Of a stretch of 64,000 bases of DNA, positions 56,774 through 64,000 are shown in pieces. The translations under genes were made by a program, and so were the position numbers. Within the stretch, counting starts at the first letter, position 1. Each line of letters starts with the position of its first letter. Below the pieces are notes generated by a model. It made no database searches and was not told the origin of the DNA. It worked only from the letters and a program-made list of their open reading frames with translations. This stretch comes from an uncultured Sedimentitalea sp. (GTDB taxonomy: Bacteria; Pseudomonadota; Alphaproteobacteria; Rhodobacterales; Rhodobacteraceae). The stretch is taken from NCBI GenBank assembly GCA_947504115.1, contig CANNGH010000003.1:62001-126000 (forward strand), given 5' to 3'.

Positions 56774-57790
56774 ATGACCCCCGGACCCAAAAACCTGATC
56801 ACCGACATCGCAGGGTTGCGCGTCGGCAACGCCGAGGATCAAACCCTGAAATCGGGCACGACCGTGTTGACCGGCGACGCGCCGTTCACCGCATCGGTGC
56901 ATGTCATGGGCGGCGGGCCGGGAACCCGCGAGACCGACCTGCTGGCACCGGACAAATCGGTCGCGGCGGTGGATGCGCTGGTGCTGTCGGGGGGGTCGGC
57001 CTATGGGCTGGACGCGTGCTCGGGCGTGGCCGATGCGCTGCGCGAGGCGGGGAAAGGGTATCGCGTGGCCGATGCGGTCATCCCGCTGGTGCCCGGTGCG
57101 ATCCTGTTCGACCTGCTGAACGGCGGCGACAAGGACTGGGCCGACAATCCCTATCGCGCGCTGGGCCGTGCCGCCTACGGGGCGGCCGATACCGATTTCG
57201 CGCTCGGCAGCACAGGCGCGGGCACCGGGGCGTTGACGGCGATGCTCAAGGGCGGTCTTGGGTCGGCCTCGTTCGTGCTTGACAGCGGTGTGACCGTTGG
57301 CGCGCTGGTCGCGGCCAATCCGATGGGGTGCGTCACCACGCCCGGCCAGCGGCATTTCTGGGCCGCGCCGTTCGAGATCGACGGCGAATTCGGCAATCTC
57401 GGCCCCGATCCGTCCTCCGGCCTTGGCCGCAGCCTCGACAGCGCCAAGCTGCGCGCGATGCAGGCGCGTATGGCCGAGCGCGCCAACACCACCATCGCCA
57501 TCGTCGCGACCGATGCCGCCCTGACCAAGGCGCAATGCCAGCGTCTGGCCATCGCCGCCCATGACGGAATCGGGCGCGCCATCGTTCCCGCGCACAGCCC
57601 GATGGACGGCGATCTGGTCTTTGCGCTGTCCACGGATGCAACGCCCGTGGCGGCGGATGCCTTGGGCGGAATCGGCCATGCCGCCGCCCTCTGCCTCAGC
57701 CGCGCCATCGCCCGCGCCGTCTATCTCGCGCGCCCCGCACCGGGCGATCTGCTGCCGTGCTGGCAGAACCACGACGATACCGGGCGGTGA
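56774..57790 (+). CDS. P1 family peptidase/amidase (DmpA-NylC type, self-cleaving)
   Basis: A 338-residue N-terminal-nucleophile hydrolase. LITDIAGLRVGNAED opens the domain, VLSGGSAYGLDACSGV and GSTGAGTGALT are family blocks, and ERANTTIAIVATDA holds the Asn238-Thr239 bond at which members cleave themselves to release the catalytic Thr. Relatives are aminopeptidases or nylon-oligomer hydrolases; the substrate here is unknown. CGAGG lies six bases before the ATG. Confidence 0.9.
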   Translation: MTPGPKNLITDIAGLRVGNAEDQTLKSGTTVLTGDAPFTASVHVMGGGPGTRETDLLAPDKSVAAVDALVLSGGSAYGLDACSGVADALREAGKGYRVADAVIPLVPGAILFDLLNGGDKDWADNPYRALGRAAYGAADTDFALGSTGAGTGALTAMLKGGLGSASFVLDSGVTVGALVAANPMGCVTTPGQRHFWAAPFEIDGEFGNLGPDPSSGLGRSLDSAKLRAMQARMAERANTTIAIVATDAALTKAQCQRLAIAAHDGIGRAIVPAHSPMDGDLVFALSTDATPVAADALGGIGHAAALCLSRAIARAVYLARPAPGDLLPCWQNHDDTGR

Positions 57791-57823
57791 CAAGACAGCG
57801 GGTGTGCCCCGCGCAATGCCGCT

Positions 57824-59779
57824 TCAGTCGCCGCGCAGCAGCCGCAACAGGCCTTTCTTCGCCTCGTCTTCCAGCCGGTCCTTCAGGTCTTCTATCGGGT
57901 CGCGCCCCTGCCCCCGCCCGGGGTCCAGTTCCTTTTGCAGTTTCTCGCGCAGCTTGTCCTTTGCGCGCGCCTCCAAATCCTCGCGGCTGACGCCCAGTTC
58001 CTGCTCCAGCACGGCCTTGACGTCCGGCTTGATGGCGGGATCGGACCATGAACCCTTGATGCGGATCGGGATCTTCAGCCCCTTTCCCGCATTGGCGCGC
58101 AGCGCGACCGGGGTGAACAGATAATCGATGTCGCGCGCTCCGATCCCCACGCGCCCGGTTCCGTCGGCGCGATAGTTCGGCAGGCTCAGCAACAGGTCGT
58201 CATTGAACAGATCGCCGTCACGAATCGTGAAGCTGGCATTCAGCGAGTCGAACACAGTGGTCCCGCCGGTCACGTCGCCACCGCCCATCAGCCGGTCGAG
58301 ATCGATCCCCGATATCACGCCCCGCGCCATCGCGACGCTGCCCGACCCGGTAAGCGAGCGCATGATCGCCGCCTCGGTATTTCCGCTGCCAAGCACCTCG
58401 ATCCGCGCTTCGCTCCGCCCCGAGAGCCGCTCGATCCCCGCCAGATCGCGCAGCGCCACCTGCGTGTCGATCTCCGAGGCCGTCACGTCCGCGCGCAGCG
58501 ACAGGCCGTTGCGGTTGTTGGCGACAAGCTGTCCCTTGATGCTGCCGCCGAATATCGCCGCCTCGGCCAGATCCAGCACCGCGCGCGCGTTGTCCAGCGA
58601 CAGTCGCGCACGCAGCGGCCCCACCTCGGTCGTGTCGATGCGGATGCCTTGCGCCGTCAGGTCGATCGCGCCGTTCGCCAGCCCCAGCGCGCTGGCGTCG
58701 ATGGGCCGCTGCGACCACCCCTCGCTTGCCGGGGGCTGCACGGCGCCGCCCGTTCCGGCACGGCGGGTCGTGCGCAGGTCCAGAATCCCGGTGTCGATGC
58801 GCCCGGTCACACGCGGCGGGCTGGCCAGCGCGATATCCAGGGCACCCGTCAGCCGATTGCCGTCCAGATCCGCGCTCAGGTCGCGCAGCGCAAGCGCGCC
58901 TTCGGGGGAGACGCGCAGATCCGCCGACACTTGCGCCGCCTGTCCCAGCCCCTTGGGCAATTCCACCCCCGGAACGCCCAGCGCGGCCAGCAGGGCGGCG
59001 GTGTCGCCCGCAGCCAGCGTCAGGCGGCCTTCCGCCGCGCCGGTCATGCCGGCGCGACCATCGAATGCGAGACGTCCGCCCGCCGCGTCAACCTCGCCGG
59101 TCACCCCGGTCGTGCCGCCGGACAGGAACGAATCAAGCCGTTCGATACGGGCCGAAACCGCGACGGGCGTTCCGGCCGGGCGCAGCGTTGCGACAACGTC
59201 CGCAGGCCCCTGCTGTTTCGGCCAGTCGAGCGCCAGGTCGACAGCGTCGAGAACCAGTTGATCGCCCCCCGCCGGCGTCCAGATCAGGCGGGCATTGCCG
59301 AGGTTCAGCTTTTCCAGCACCGGCAACGCCGCCTTTTCCACGCTGTCCTGCGGCGCAGGCCCGGATGCCACGGCGGAAGACGGTTGATCGAACTGCCAGT
59401 TGCCGCGCCCGTCAGCGCGTGTGGCAAGGCGCAGGTCCGGGCTTTGGGCGGTGATCTCGGTGATGCGGATGGCGCCGCGCAGCAGATCCGGTGCCGCCAG
59501 CCCGACGGTCAACGCCTGGGCGCGCAGCATCGGTTCGGGTCCGGCCCAGTCGGCATTGCCGAAACTGACCGGTCCGGTCGTCACCCCCAGCACCGGCCAG
59601 AAGGTAAAGGACACATCGCCCGAAAACTCCAGATCGCGCCCGGTGCGGGCCTTGACCTGATCCGCGGCGATCTGCGCGATCTTTTCGCCGGGCAGCACGA
59701 ATGGCAAAAGCATCAGCCCGACTGCCAGCAGAACAACCGCCGCCACCAGCGCCCCGACGATCCGAAACAGCCACCGCAT
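57824..59779 (-). CDS. AsmA family protein
   Basis: A 651-residue envelope protein with one N-terminal membrane helix (about 4-27, LFRIVGALVAAVVLLAVGLML) and an AsmA-type repeated beta-rich domain to about residue 600 (DLEFSGDVSFTFWPVLGVTT, VSFGNADWAG, SLNASFTIRDGDLFND). AsmA proteins bridge inner and outer membrane and help move phospholipids. The C-terminus is charged and predicted helical (about 610-651). AGGAGGATCATC precedes the ATG. Divergent from rimO. Confidence 0.92.
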   Translation of the reverse strand: MRWLFRIVGALVAAVVLLAVGLMLLPFVLPGEKIAQIAADQVKARTGRDLEFSGDVSFTFWPVLGVTTGPVSFGNADWAGPEPMLRAQALTVGLAAPDLLRGAIRITEITAQSPDLRLATRADGRGNWQFDQPSSAVASGPAPQDSVEKAALPVLEKLNLGNARLIWTPAGGDQLVLDAVDLALDWPKQQGPADVVATLRPAGTPVAVSARIERLDSFLSGGTTGVTGEVDAAGGRLAFDGRAGMTGAAEGRLTLAAGDTAALLAALGVPGVELPKGLGQAAQVSADLRVSPEGALALRDLSADLDGNRLTGALDIALASPPRVTGRIDTGILDLRTTRRAGTGGAVQPPASEGWSQRPIDASALGLANGAIDLTAQGIRIDTTEVGPLRARLSLDNARAVLDLAEAAIFGGSIKGQLVANNRNGLSLRADVTASEIDTQVALRDLAGIERLSGRSEARIEVLGSGNTEAAIMRSLTGSGSVAMARGVISGIDLDRLMGGGDVTGGTTVFDSLNASFTIRDGDLFNDDLLLSLPNYRADGTGRVGIGARDIDYLFTPVALRANAGKGLKIPIRIKGSWSDPAIKPDVKAVLEQELGVSREDLEARAKDKLREKLQKELDPGRGQGRDPIEDLKDRLEDEAKKGLLRLLRGD

Positions 59780-59846
59780 GATGATCCTCCTGCCTGATCG
59801 GTTGCCAACCTAACCGCCAAAACACCATGCGCAATGCGCAAAACCC

Positions 59847-59874
59847 TTGCGGTGATCCGATCCGTCTTTATATG
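59847..59874 (+). promoter_or_regulatory. Possible rimO promoter giving a leaderless mRNA
   Basis: TTGCGG and TATATG are separated by 16 bases; the -10 ends seven bases before the ATG at 59882, so a transcript would start at or beside the start codon. No ribosome site precedes either candidate ATG, which fits. Confidence 0.4.
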
Positions 59875-59881
59875 CACGCGC

Positions 59882-61252
59882 ATGAGCATGAACCCCGGCG
59901 GGCAACGCCCCGACCTTGCCCCGCAAGCCCGCATCCGCACCCATGACCGCCCCGGCCAGCCGACAATCGGCATGGTCAGCCTGGGATGTCCCAAGGCGCT
60001 GGTGGACAGCGAACGCATCCTGACGCGGCTGCGTGCCGAAGGCTACGGGATTTCACCCGATTACAACGGGGCGGATGCGGTGATCGTCAACACCTGCGGG
60101 TTCCTCGACAGCGCCAAGGCCGAATCGCTGGATGCCATCGGCGAGGCGCTGACGGAGAACGGCCGTGTCATCGTCACGGGATGTCTGGGCGCCGATCCGG
60201 ACTATATCCGCACCCATCACCCGCGCATCCTGGCCGTGACCGGGCCGCATCAATACGAACAGGTGCTGGATGCGGTCCACGAGGCCGTGCCGCCCAGCCC
60301 CGATCCGTTCATCGACCTGATGCCAGCGGCCGGGGTCAAGCTGACGCCGCGCCATTACAGTTACCTCAAGATCTCCGAGGGCTGTAACCACAAGTGCAAA
60401 TTCTGCATCATCCCCGACATGCGCGGGAAACTGGCCAGCCGCCCCGCCCATGCGGTGCTGCGCGAGGCCGGGAAACTGGTTGAAAGCGGCGTGCGCGAAT
60501 TGCTGGTGATCAGCCAGGACACATCCGCCTACGGCACCGACTGGAAGGACCGCGAGGTCAAGTCCCCGATCCTGCCGCTGGCGCGCGATCTGGCGCAGCT
60601 GGGGGCGTGGGTGCGGCTGCATTACGTCTATCCCTATCCGTTCGTGCGCGATCTGGTGCCGCTGATGGCGGATCCGGCCAACGGGTTGCTGCCTTATCTC
60701 GACATTCCGTTCCAGCATGCCCACCCCGACACGCTGCGCCGCATGGCGCGACCCGCCGCAGCGGCGCGCACGCTGGATGAAATCGCCGCCTGGCGCGCGA
60801 TCTGTCCCGACATCACCCTGCGCAGCACCTTCATCGTCGGCTATCCCGGCGAAACCGAGGCCGAGTTCCAGACCCTCCTTGACTGGCTGGACGAGGCGCA
60901 ACTGGATCGCGTCGGCTGTTTCAAATACGAAAACGTCGCGGGCGCGCGCTCGAACGCGCTGCCGGATCATGTGCCGGACGAGGTGAAACAGGACCGCTGG
61001 GATCGTTTCATGGAAAGGGCCCAGACGATTTCCGCAACAAGGCTGGCGGCGAAGGTGGGGCAAACGATGCCCGTGATCGTCGACGAGGTGGACGGCGATG
61101 CCGCGACCTGCCGCACCATGGCCGATGCGCCCGAGATCGACGGCAACCTGTTCATCGACGAGGGGTTCGAGACGCTCCGCCCCGGCGATATCGTGAACGT
61201 GACGGTGGACGAGGCGGGCGACTACGATCTGTGGGCAAGGCTGGCCCCGTAG
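59882..61252 (+). CDS. rimO: Ribosomal protein uS12 (Asp89) methylthiotransferase RimO
   Basis: Radical-SAM enzyme that adds a methylthio group to an Asp of ribosomal protein S12. In 456 residues: the N-terminal UPF0004 domain with cysteines for a second cluster ([31 protein letters not shown]), the radical-SAM motif CNHKCKFC (Cys168, Cys172, Cys175), and a C-terminal TRAM domain (about 395-456, [10 protein letters not shown]). Family-typical order and length. Start: ATG at 59882 or the one two codons on. Confidence 0.96.
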   Translation: MSMNPGGQRPDLAPQARIRTHDRPGQPTIGMVSLGCPKALVDSERILTRLRAEGYGISPDYNGADAVIVNTCGFLDSAKAESLDAIGEALTENGRVIVTGCLGADPDYIRTHHPRILAVTGPHQYEQVLDAVHEAVPPSPDPFIDLMPAAGVKLTPRHYSYLKISEGCNHKCKFCIIPDMRGKLASRPAHAVLREAGKLVESGVRELLVISQDTSAYGTDWKDREVKSPILPLARDLAQLGAWVRLHYVYPYPFVRDLVPLMADPANGLLPYLDIPFQHAHPDTLRRMARPAAAARTLDEIAAWRAICPDITLRSTFIVGYPGETEAEFQTLLDWLDEAQLDRVGCFKYENVAGARSNALPDHVPDEVKQDRWDRFMERAQTISATRLAAKVGQTMPVIVDEVDGDAATCRTMADAPEIDGNLFIDEGFETLRPGDIVNVTVDEAGDYDLWARLAP

Positions 61253-61266
61253 ATCCCGCCGCGCGG

Positions 61267-61518
61267 CTACCGGATCAGCCGGTTCAGAACGGGCGCGTTG
61301 GCGCAGTGATCGGGCGCGCGATCGGCCTTGCCGGGCTGCGCCGCCAGCCATGATTCACAGGTTTCGCGGCATTCGCATCGCATGCATGTCGTGACCATGT
61401 CGCAATAATCGTCTGCAGATATCCGCGCGTCGGCCATGGCATCCGACAGGTTCACACCGATCATGCGCGCCACCGAGCGGGTCAGCCAGAAATGCCGCTC
61501 GAACTCACCCGGTTCCAT
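61267..61518 (-). CDS. DUF6455 small cysteine-rich protein
   Basis: An 83-residue protein. CDMVTTCMRCECRETCESW contains five cysteines in 16 residues, with one more near the C-terminus (DHCANAP), a pattern suggestive of a metal or Fe-S site. Typical for a Rhodobacterales family of unknown function. Start: ATG at 61518, AAGGAG eight bases upstream; upstream in-frame ATGs are not supported. Convergent with rimO, 14 bases apart. Confidence 0.85.
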   Translation of the reverse strand: MEPGEFERHFWLTRSVARMIGVNLSDAMADARISADDYCDMVTTCMRCECRETCESWLAAQPGKADRAPDHCANAPVLNRLIR

Positions 61519-61742
61519 CGGCCGTTCTCCTTGCCGGTTTCGCGCGGCAATCCACATGTTCCGGCTCCCCTCGTTGCGTTGTCGCTTCATGTTAGGGCGT
61601 CCGGAGCGGCGGGCGTTGATCGAAATCAACGCCACCTGAACAATGGCCGGGTCAGGAATACCGGACCTGACGCAAGATCGTTGTCCTGCTAGGGTTCTTT
61701 ATGTTCCGATGAGTATTCTTTTAAGCAGGCGGGGGACGTTTC

Positions 61743-61868
61743 ATGAGTGTGGGTTTTCACCTTTCCCCCGCCGCCTTTTCTCTCCTGATCCTCGGCGTAT
61801 CGCTCCTGTCATGGGCCATCGCCCGCGGGACGGGATCTCAGCGGGCGACGGCGGTTCATCGCCGCTAA
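61743..61868 (+). CDS. Possible 41-residue single-pass membrane peptide
   Basis: A short open frame with GGGGGA six bases before its ATG. The product has one hydrophobic segment (FSLLILGVSLLSWAIA, about 12-27) and a basic C-terminus (RATAVHRR). Its stop overlaps the M48 gene by four bases. Too short for a family call. Confidence 0.4.
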   Translation: MSVGFHLSPAAFSLLILGVSLLSWAIARGTGSQRATAVHRR

Positions 61869-62584
61869 CGTTCGAGCGTGGCCACGGTGCGGCGCACGAT
61901 ATCGATACGCGCGGCGTTGGGCGGATGGGTGCCCAGAAAACGATCCCCCGGATCGGGGATGCGCCCGAAATATTCCGCCCCCCGAACCGGATCGTAACCC
62001 GCGCGCCAGGTGATGACGGTGCCCAGCCGGTCCGCCTCAAGCTCGAATTCCTTGGAATAACTGCGCGCACCGACATTCGCCCCCAGACGCGCGGCGGTCT
62101 CGACGTCGCGTGCGCTGCCGCCGGTGAGGGTCGCCAGCCCTCCGAATATCTCGGCCCCGAGCGAGGCGTTCACCTGCTGTCGGTCAAGGTGATACGAGAT
62201 GTGATGCGCCGCCTCATGCCCCATGACAAAGGCCAGCTCATCCGCATTGGCGACGTCCGCGATCATGGCGATGGTGAAGGTCAGCACCGGACGGCCATCG
62301 CTGGCGCGGCTTTGATAGGCGTTCGGGGGCTGGCGCGGATCGTTGTCGACGCGAATCACGAAATCGCAATTCAGATTGCGGGCCCGGCTTCGGCATTCCT
62401 GTTCGGCAACGGGCTGAACGTCGGCCACCACCTGCGAGAAATTGCGTGCCGCCTGCTGCGGACTGGGCAGTGTCAGCCCCGGATTCCGGGCCGGCGCGGG
62501 CGATGGCGCGACCGGCACCACCATATCGCATGCCGCCAGCGAAAGGCCGGCGATCAGCGCCATGAGCAATCTTGTCAAATGCAT
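61865..62584 (-). CDS. M48 family metallopeptidase lipoprotein
   Basis: A 239-residue zinc protease anchored in the envelope. The lipobox LSLAAC gives a modified Cys after a short signal sequence. The zinc site is VMGHEAAHHISYH (His123, Glu124, His127), and KEFELEADRLG supplies the third ligand Glu. A central region before it is rich in conserved Asp/Asn (CDFVIRVDNDPRQ). AAAGGA lies six to seven bases before the ATG. Such proteins are usually linked to envelope quality control. Confidence 0.92.
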   Translation of the reverse strand: MHLTRLLMALIAGLSLAACDMVVPVAPSPAPARNPGLTLPSPQQAARNFSQVVADVQPVAEQECRSRARNLNCDFVIRVDNDPRQPPNAYQSRASDGRPVLTFTIAMIADVANADELAFVMGHEAAHHISYHLDRQQVNASLGAEIFGGLATLTGGSARDVETAARLGANVGARSYSKEFELEADRLGTVITWRAGYDPVRGAEYFGRIPDPGDRFLGTHPPNAARIDIVRRTVATLER

Positions 62585-62738
62585 GCGTCGTCCTTTGTCA
62601 GGTTGCGGGCCTCGAGGCGCCCGCTTGGGCGGACAGTATCACAGCCCGGATGTCATGCCAGTGCCGATCCACCCGCCGGCGATGCCGGCGCGCAGGATGC
62701 CGCTTGCATCCCGTCCCGACCCGGCGCACCATGTTTGC

Positions 62739-62996
62739 ATGTTTACCATCGAACACGAATTCGACGCCACTGTGATCACACTTGTGGACGAAGGGTCCGC
62801 GCCTTTGCAAGAGGATGTGGTGATCAACGGATTCGCCGAATGCGTGACGCTTGAACAATTCGATCCGCGCACCGATCGCGTCGTCACGATCACCCTGTCA
62901 CCGTCGCAATTGCGGGAACTGGCGGCGGCGCTCGATCTTCCCGAGGGGGTTTATCGTCTGAAGCCGTCGGAAAAAGGTGCTCAGGACACTGAATAG
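62739..62996 (+). CDS. Conserved hypothetical acidic protein
   Basis: An 85-residue acidic protein with no motif I recognise: FTIEHEFDATVITLVDEG, then NGFAECVTLEQFDP. It may be a small regulatory or structural protein of the Rhodobacterales; function unknown. No clear ribosome site (the GTTTGC before the ATG is poor). Its 3' end overlaps the convergent DUF167 gene by 16 bases. Confidence 0.7.
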   Translation: MFTIEHEFDATVITLVDEGSAPLQEDVVINGFAECVTLEQFDPRTDRVVTITLSPSQLRELAAALDLPEGVYRLKPSEKGAQDTE

Positions 62997-63259
62997 ATGA
63001 ACGTCTTGTCACGCGACGTGTGACCGCGCTGCAATGTCAGGTGCGACGGCGCCACATTCATCGCCCGCGCCAGCAGCTTGCGCACCGCCTCGTTCGCCTT
63101 GCCGTCCTCGGGCGGGGCGGTGACCGCGATGCGCAAGGTTCCGTTTTCCCGCGTGACCGCGTTCTGCCGCGCGCCGGGCGTCACATGCACCGCGATTTCG
63201 CCGCCGGGGCGGGCCAGGTTCGACAGATCGGGCAGGTTGCGGATTTTCGGTTTTGCCAT
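62981..63259 (-). CDS. DUF167 (YggU) family protein
   Basis: A 92-residue protein of the YggU fold: VHVTPGARQNAV, LRIAVTAPPEDGKANEAVRKLLA and the DKTF end are diagnostic. Often next to YggT, here 12 kb from it. Function unknown. Start: ATG at 63259 (MAKPKIRN); the open frame upstream is not conserved. Confidence 0.9.
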   Translation of the reverse strand: MAKPKIRNLPDLSNLARPGGEIAVHVTPGARQNAVTRENGTLRIAVTAPPEDGKANEAVRKLLARAMNVAPSHLTLQRGHTSRDKTFIYSVS

Positions 63260-63303
63260 TGCATCAGCATGCCCCGTGCCACCGAAAAAGGCCAGAACGC
63301 GAC

Positions 63304-63332
63304 CGGGGCGGGGCTCATGAAGCCCCGCCCCG
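63304..63332 (-). terminator. Perfect 12-bp GC hairpin downstream of the small secreted peptide gene
   Basis: CGGGGCGGGGCT and AGCCCCGCCCCG pair perfectly around CATGA. It lies 28 bases after the stop of the minus-strand peptide gene and before DUF167. No T-run, so it may stabilise the 3' end or act with Rho. Confidence 0.5.
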
Positions 63333-63359
63333 ACCATCGTCATGCCGCCAAATTATGGC

Positions 63360-63572
63360 TCAGCGCTCGCCCCCACGCGGCCCGCAATACTTGCAATGGT
63401 TCATGGCTGGTGCCGCGTTCGTTCCCATAACGTCTGCGGGCATCGTCTGAACCTCCGGGTGTTGACGAAGATCCGTCGGCTGTGCTTTTGCCGGTGCGCC
63501 CGCTATTGCCAAGGCAGAAGAGAGGCCGACCGTCAGAACCAAGGCGGCCCGCTGTTTTATAAACTGTGTCAT
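63360..63572 (-). CDS. Small secreted protein with a C-terminal CxxC
   Basis: A 70-residue product: a signal peptide (RAALVLTVGLSSALAIAGA, cleavage near PAKA), a short polar part, and the C-terminus MNHCKYCGPRGGER with CxxC, which might hold metal or a disulfide. AAGGAG lies five bases before the ATG. The mature part is only about 42 residues. It is divergent from the nitroreductase gene, with a 16-bp palindrome between. Lower GC than its neighbours. No named family recognised. Confidence 0.65.
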   Translation of the reverse strand: MTQFIKQRAALVLTVGLSSALAIAGAPAKAQPTDLRQHPEVQTMPADVMGTNAAPAMNHCKYCGPRGGER

Positions 63573-63605
63573 AATAACTCCTTACAAAAATAATCATTGA
63601 CATCA

Positions 63606-63621
63606 ACCGTATCGATACGGT
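63606..63621. promoter_or_regulatory. 16-bp perfect palindrome, possible operator
   Basis: ACCGTATCGATACGGT is a perfect palindrome 34 bases before the small peptide ATG and 137 bases before the nitroreductase ATG, in an AT-richer spacer. Its size fits a dimeric repressor of TetR or a similar class. Position near the -35 region of the peptide gene is consistent with repression. No regulator gene is adjacent in the window. Confidence 0.5.
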
Positions 63622-63758
63622 GGGAAGATCATACGCTAATGGCCGAGTCGGAAATAATCACAAAAAGCAACCTCCGTCAGATGTGATCTCGCGGTCGCGT
63701 TGACTCTCGACGCTGTGATGCCGAGATAGACGAAGCTCACGACCAGAGAGGCCCTGAC

Positions 63759-64000
63759 ATGACTCCTGACAGCCAGACGGCAATCGACTTTCTTTTGACC
63801 CGGCGTTCGCGCCCGGCAAAAACCCTGCAGCCTCCGGTGCCGGACGCCGACCAGCTTTTGCCGATCCTGACCGCCGCCGCGCGGTGTCCCGACCATGGCA
63901 AGCTGGAGCCGTGGCGCTTCATCGTGATCCAGGGGGCCGCCATGGCGCGTCTGGCGCAGGCGGTGCAGGAACGTGGCGAGGCGCTGGGGCTGGACGAGAA
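63759..64000 (+). CDS. Nitroreductase family protein (cut by right edge)
   Basis: The first 80 codons of an FMN-binding oxidoreductase. DFLLTRRSRPAKTL, with the RRS that starts the family, and RCPDHGKLEPWRFIVIQGA, with PWRF, are the FMN-binding region seen in nitroreductases of the YdjA/RutE type. GAGAGG lies seven bases before the ATG. The C-terminal half is outside, so the substrate class cannot be judged. Confidence 0.85.
   Translation, partial: MTPDSQTAIDFLLTRRSRPAKTLQPPVPDADQLLPILTAAARCPDHGKLEPWRFIVIQGAAMARLAQAVQERGEALGLDE

Noticed and set aside
63759-63943. Short minus-strand frames over the nitroreductase start
   Set aside because: Shadows of the plus-strand gene, which has a ribosome site and family motifs.

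Overview
The window is gene-dense, GC-rich bacterial chromosome with short spacers and many ATGA-type stop/start overlaps. Gene content and protein sequences point to an alphaproteobacterium of the order Rhodobacterales (Roseobacter/Rhodobacter group): an ETF-ubiquinone oxidoreductase ending in a 4Fe-4S module, an NDUFS6-like zinc protein, an IalB-like protein, a DUF6455 protein, the MoxR/DUF58/DUF4159 cluster and the dapD/dapE pair. The genus cannot be fixed from this sequence. I see no rRNA, tRNA, CRISPR array, transposase, phage gene or replication origin.

Layout. 1-6.6 kb, mostly minus strand: an aminotransferase (cut by the edge), sseA, smpB, ispE, a TPR protein and ETF-QO. 6.7-13.9 kb: a DUF998 membrane protein, greA, serB, an asparaginase II family protein, an IalB-like protein, rlmN and a LOG-family protein. 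14-21 kb: dapD, a GlsB-like membrane protein, then a coupled run of a small unknown protein, dapE, a DUF2064 protein and rnr, followed by a lytic transglycosylase. 21.6-28.9 kb: a creatinase-like M24 enzyme coupled to an ArgE-like M20 deacylase, an ABC ATPase, the zinc protein, a lower-GC YrbL-like protein and polA. 28.9-37.3 kb: DUF1285 and the MoxR/DUF58/DUF4159/VWA operon, interrupted by an antisense exonuclease-BRCT gene. 37.3-45.6 kb: a signal-peptide-bearing hydratase homologue, then an alpha-2-macroglobulin and penicillin-binding protein 1C. 45.7-51.3 kb: an orphan hybrid kinase, yaaA, recQ and yggT. 51.4-55.2 kb: an UMF1 transporter, mepA, a phytase-like esterase and a queuosine-precursor transporter, the first three overlapping. 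55.2-64 kb: a leader/small-RNA candidate before arfB, an SDR, a P1 self-cleaving hydrolase, AsmA, rimO, several small proteins, an M48 lipoprotein and a nitroreductase cut by the right edge.

Themes: cell-wall metabolism (two dap genes, lytic transglycosylase, MepA, PBP1C with alpha-2-macroglobulin), RNA and ribosome quality control (SmpB, RNase R, ArfB, RlmN, RimO, GreA) and DNA maintenance (PolA, RecQ, exonuclease-BRCT).

Most worth a second look: (i) the arfB leader, with a 16-nt perfect complement of the 16S rRNA 3' end, an 18-codon frame, a downstream CACCTCC that can mask the ribosome site, and a terminator hairpin; (ii) the antisense gene placed at the stop/start junction of the moxR operon between 7-bp direct repeats; (iii) a 16-bp perfect palindrome between a small secreted CxxC peptide and a nitroreductase; (iv) dispersed palindromic elements, one of which is translated as the tail of an ABC ATPase.
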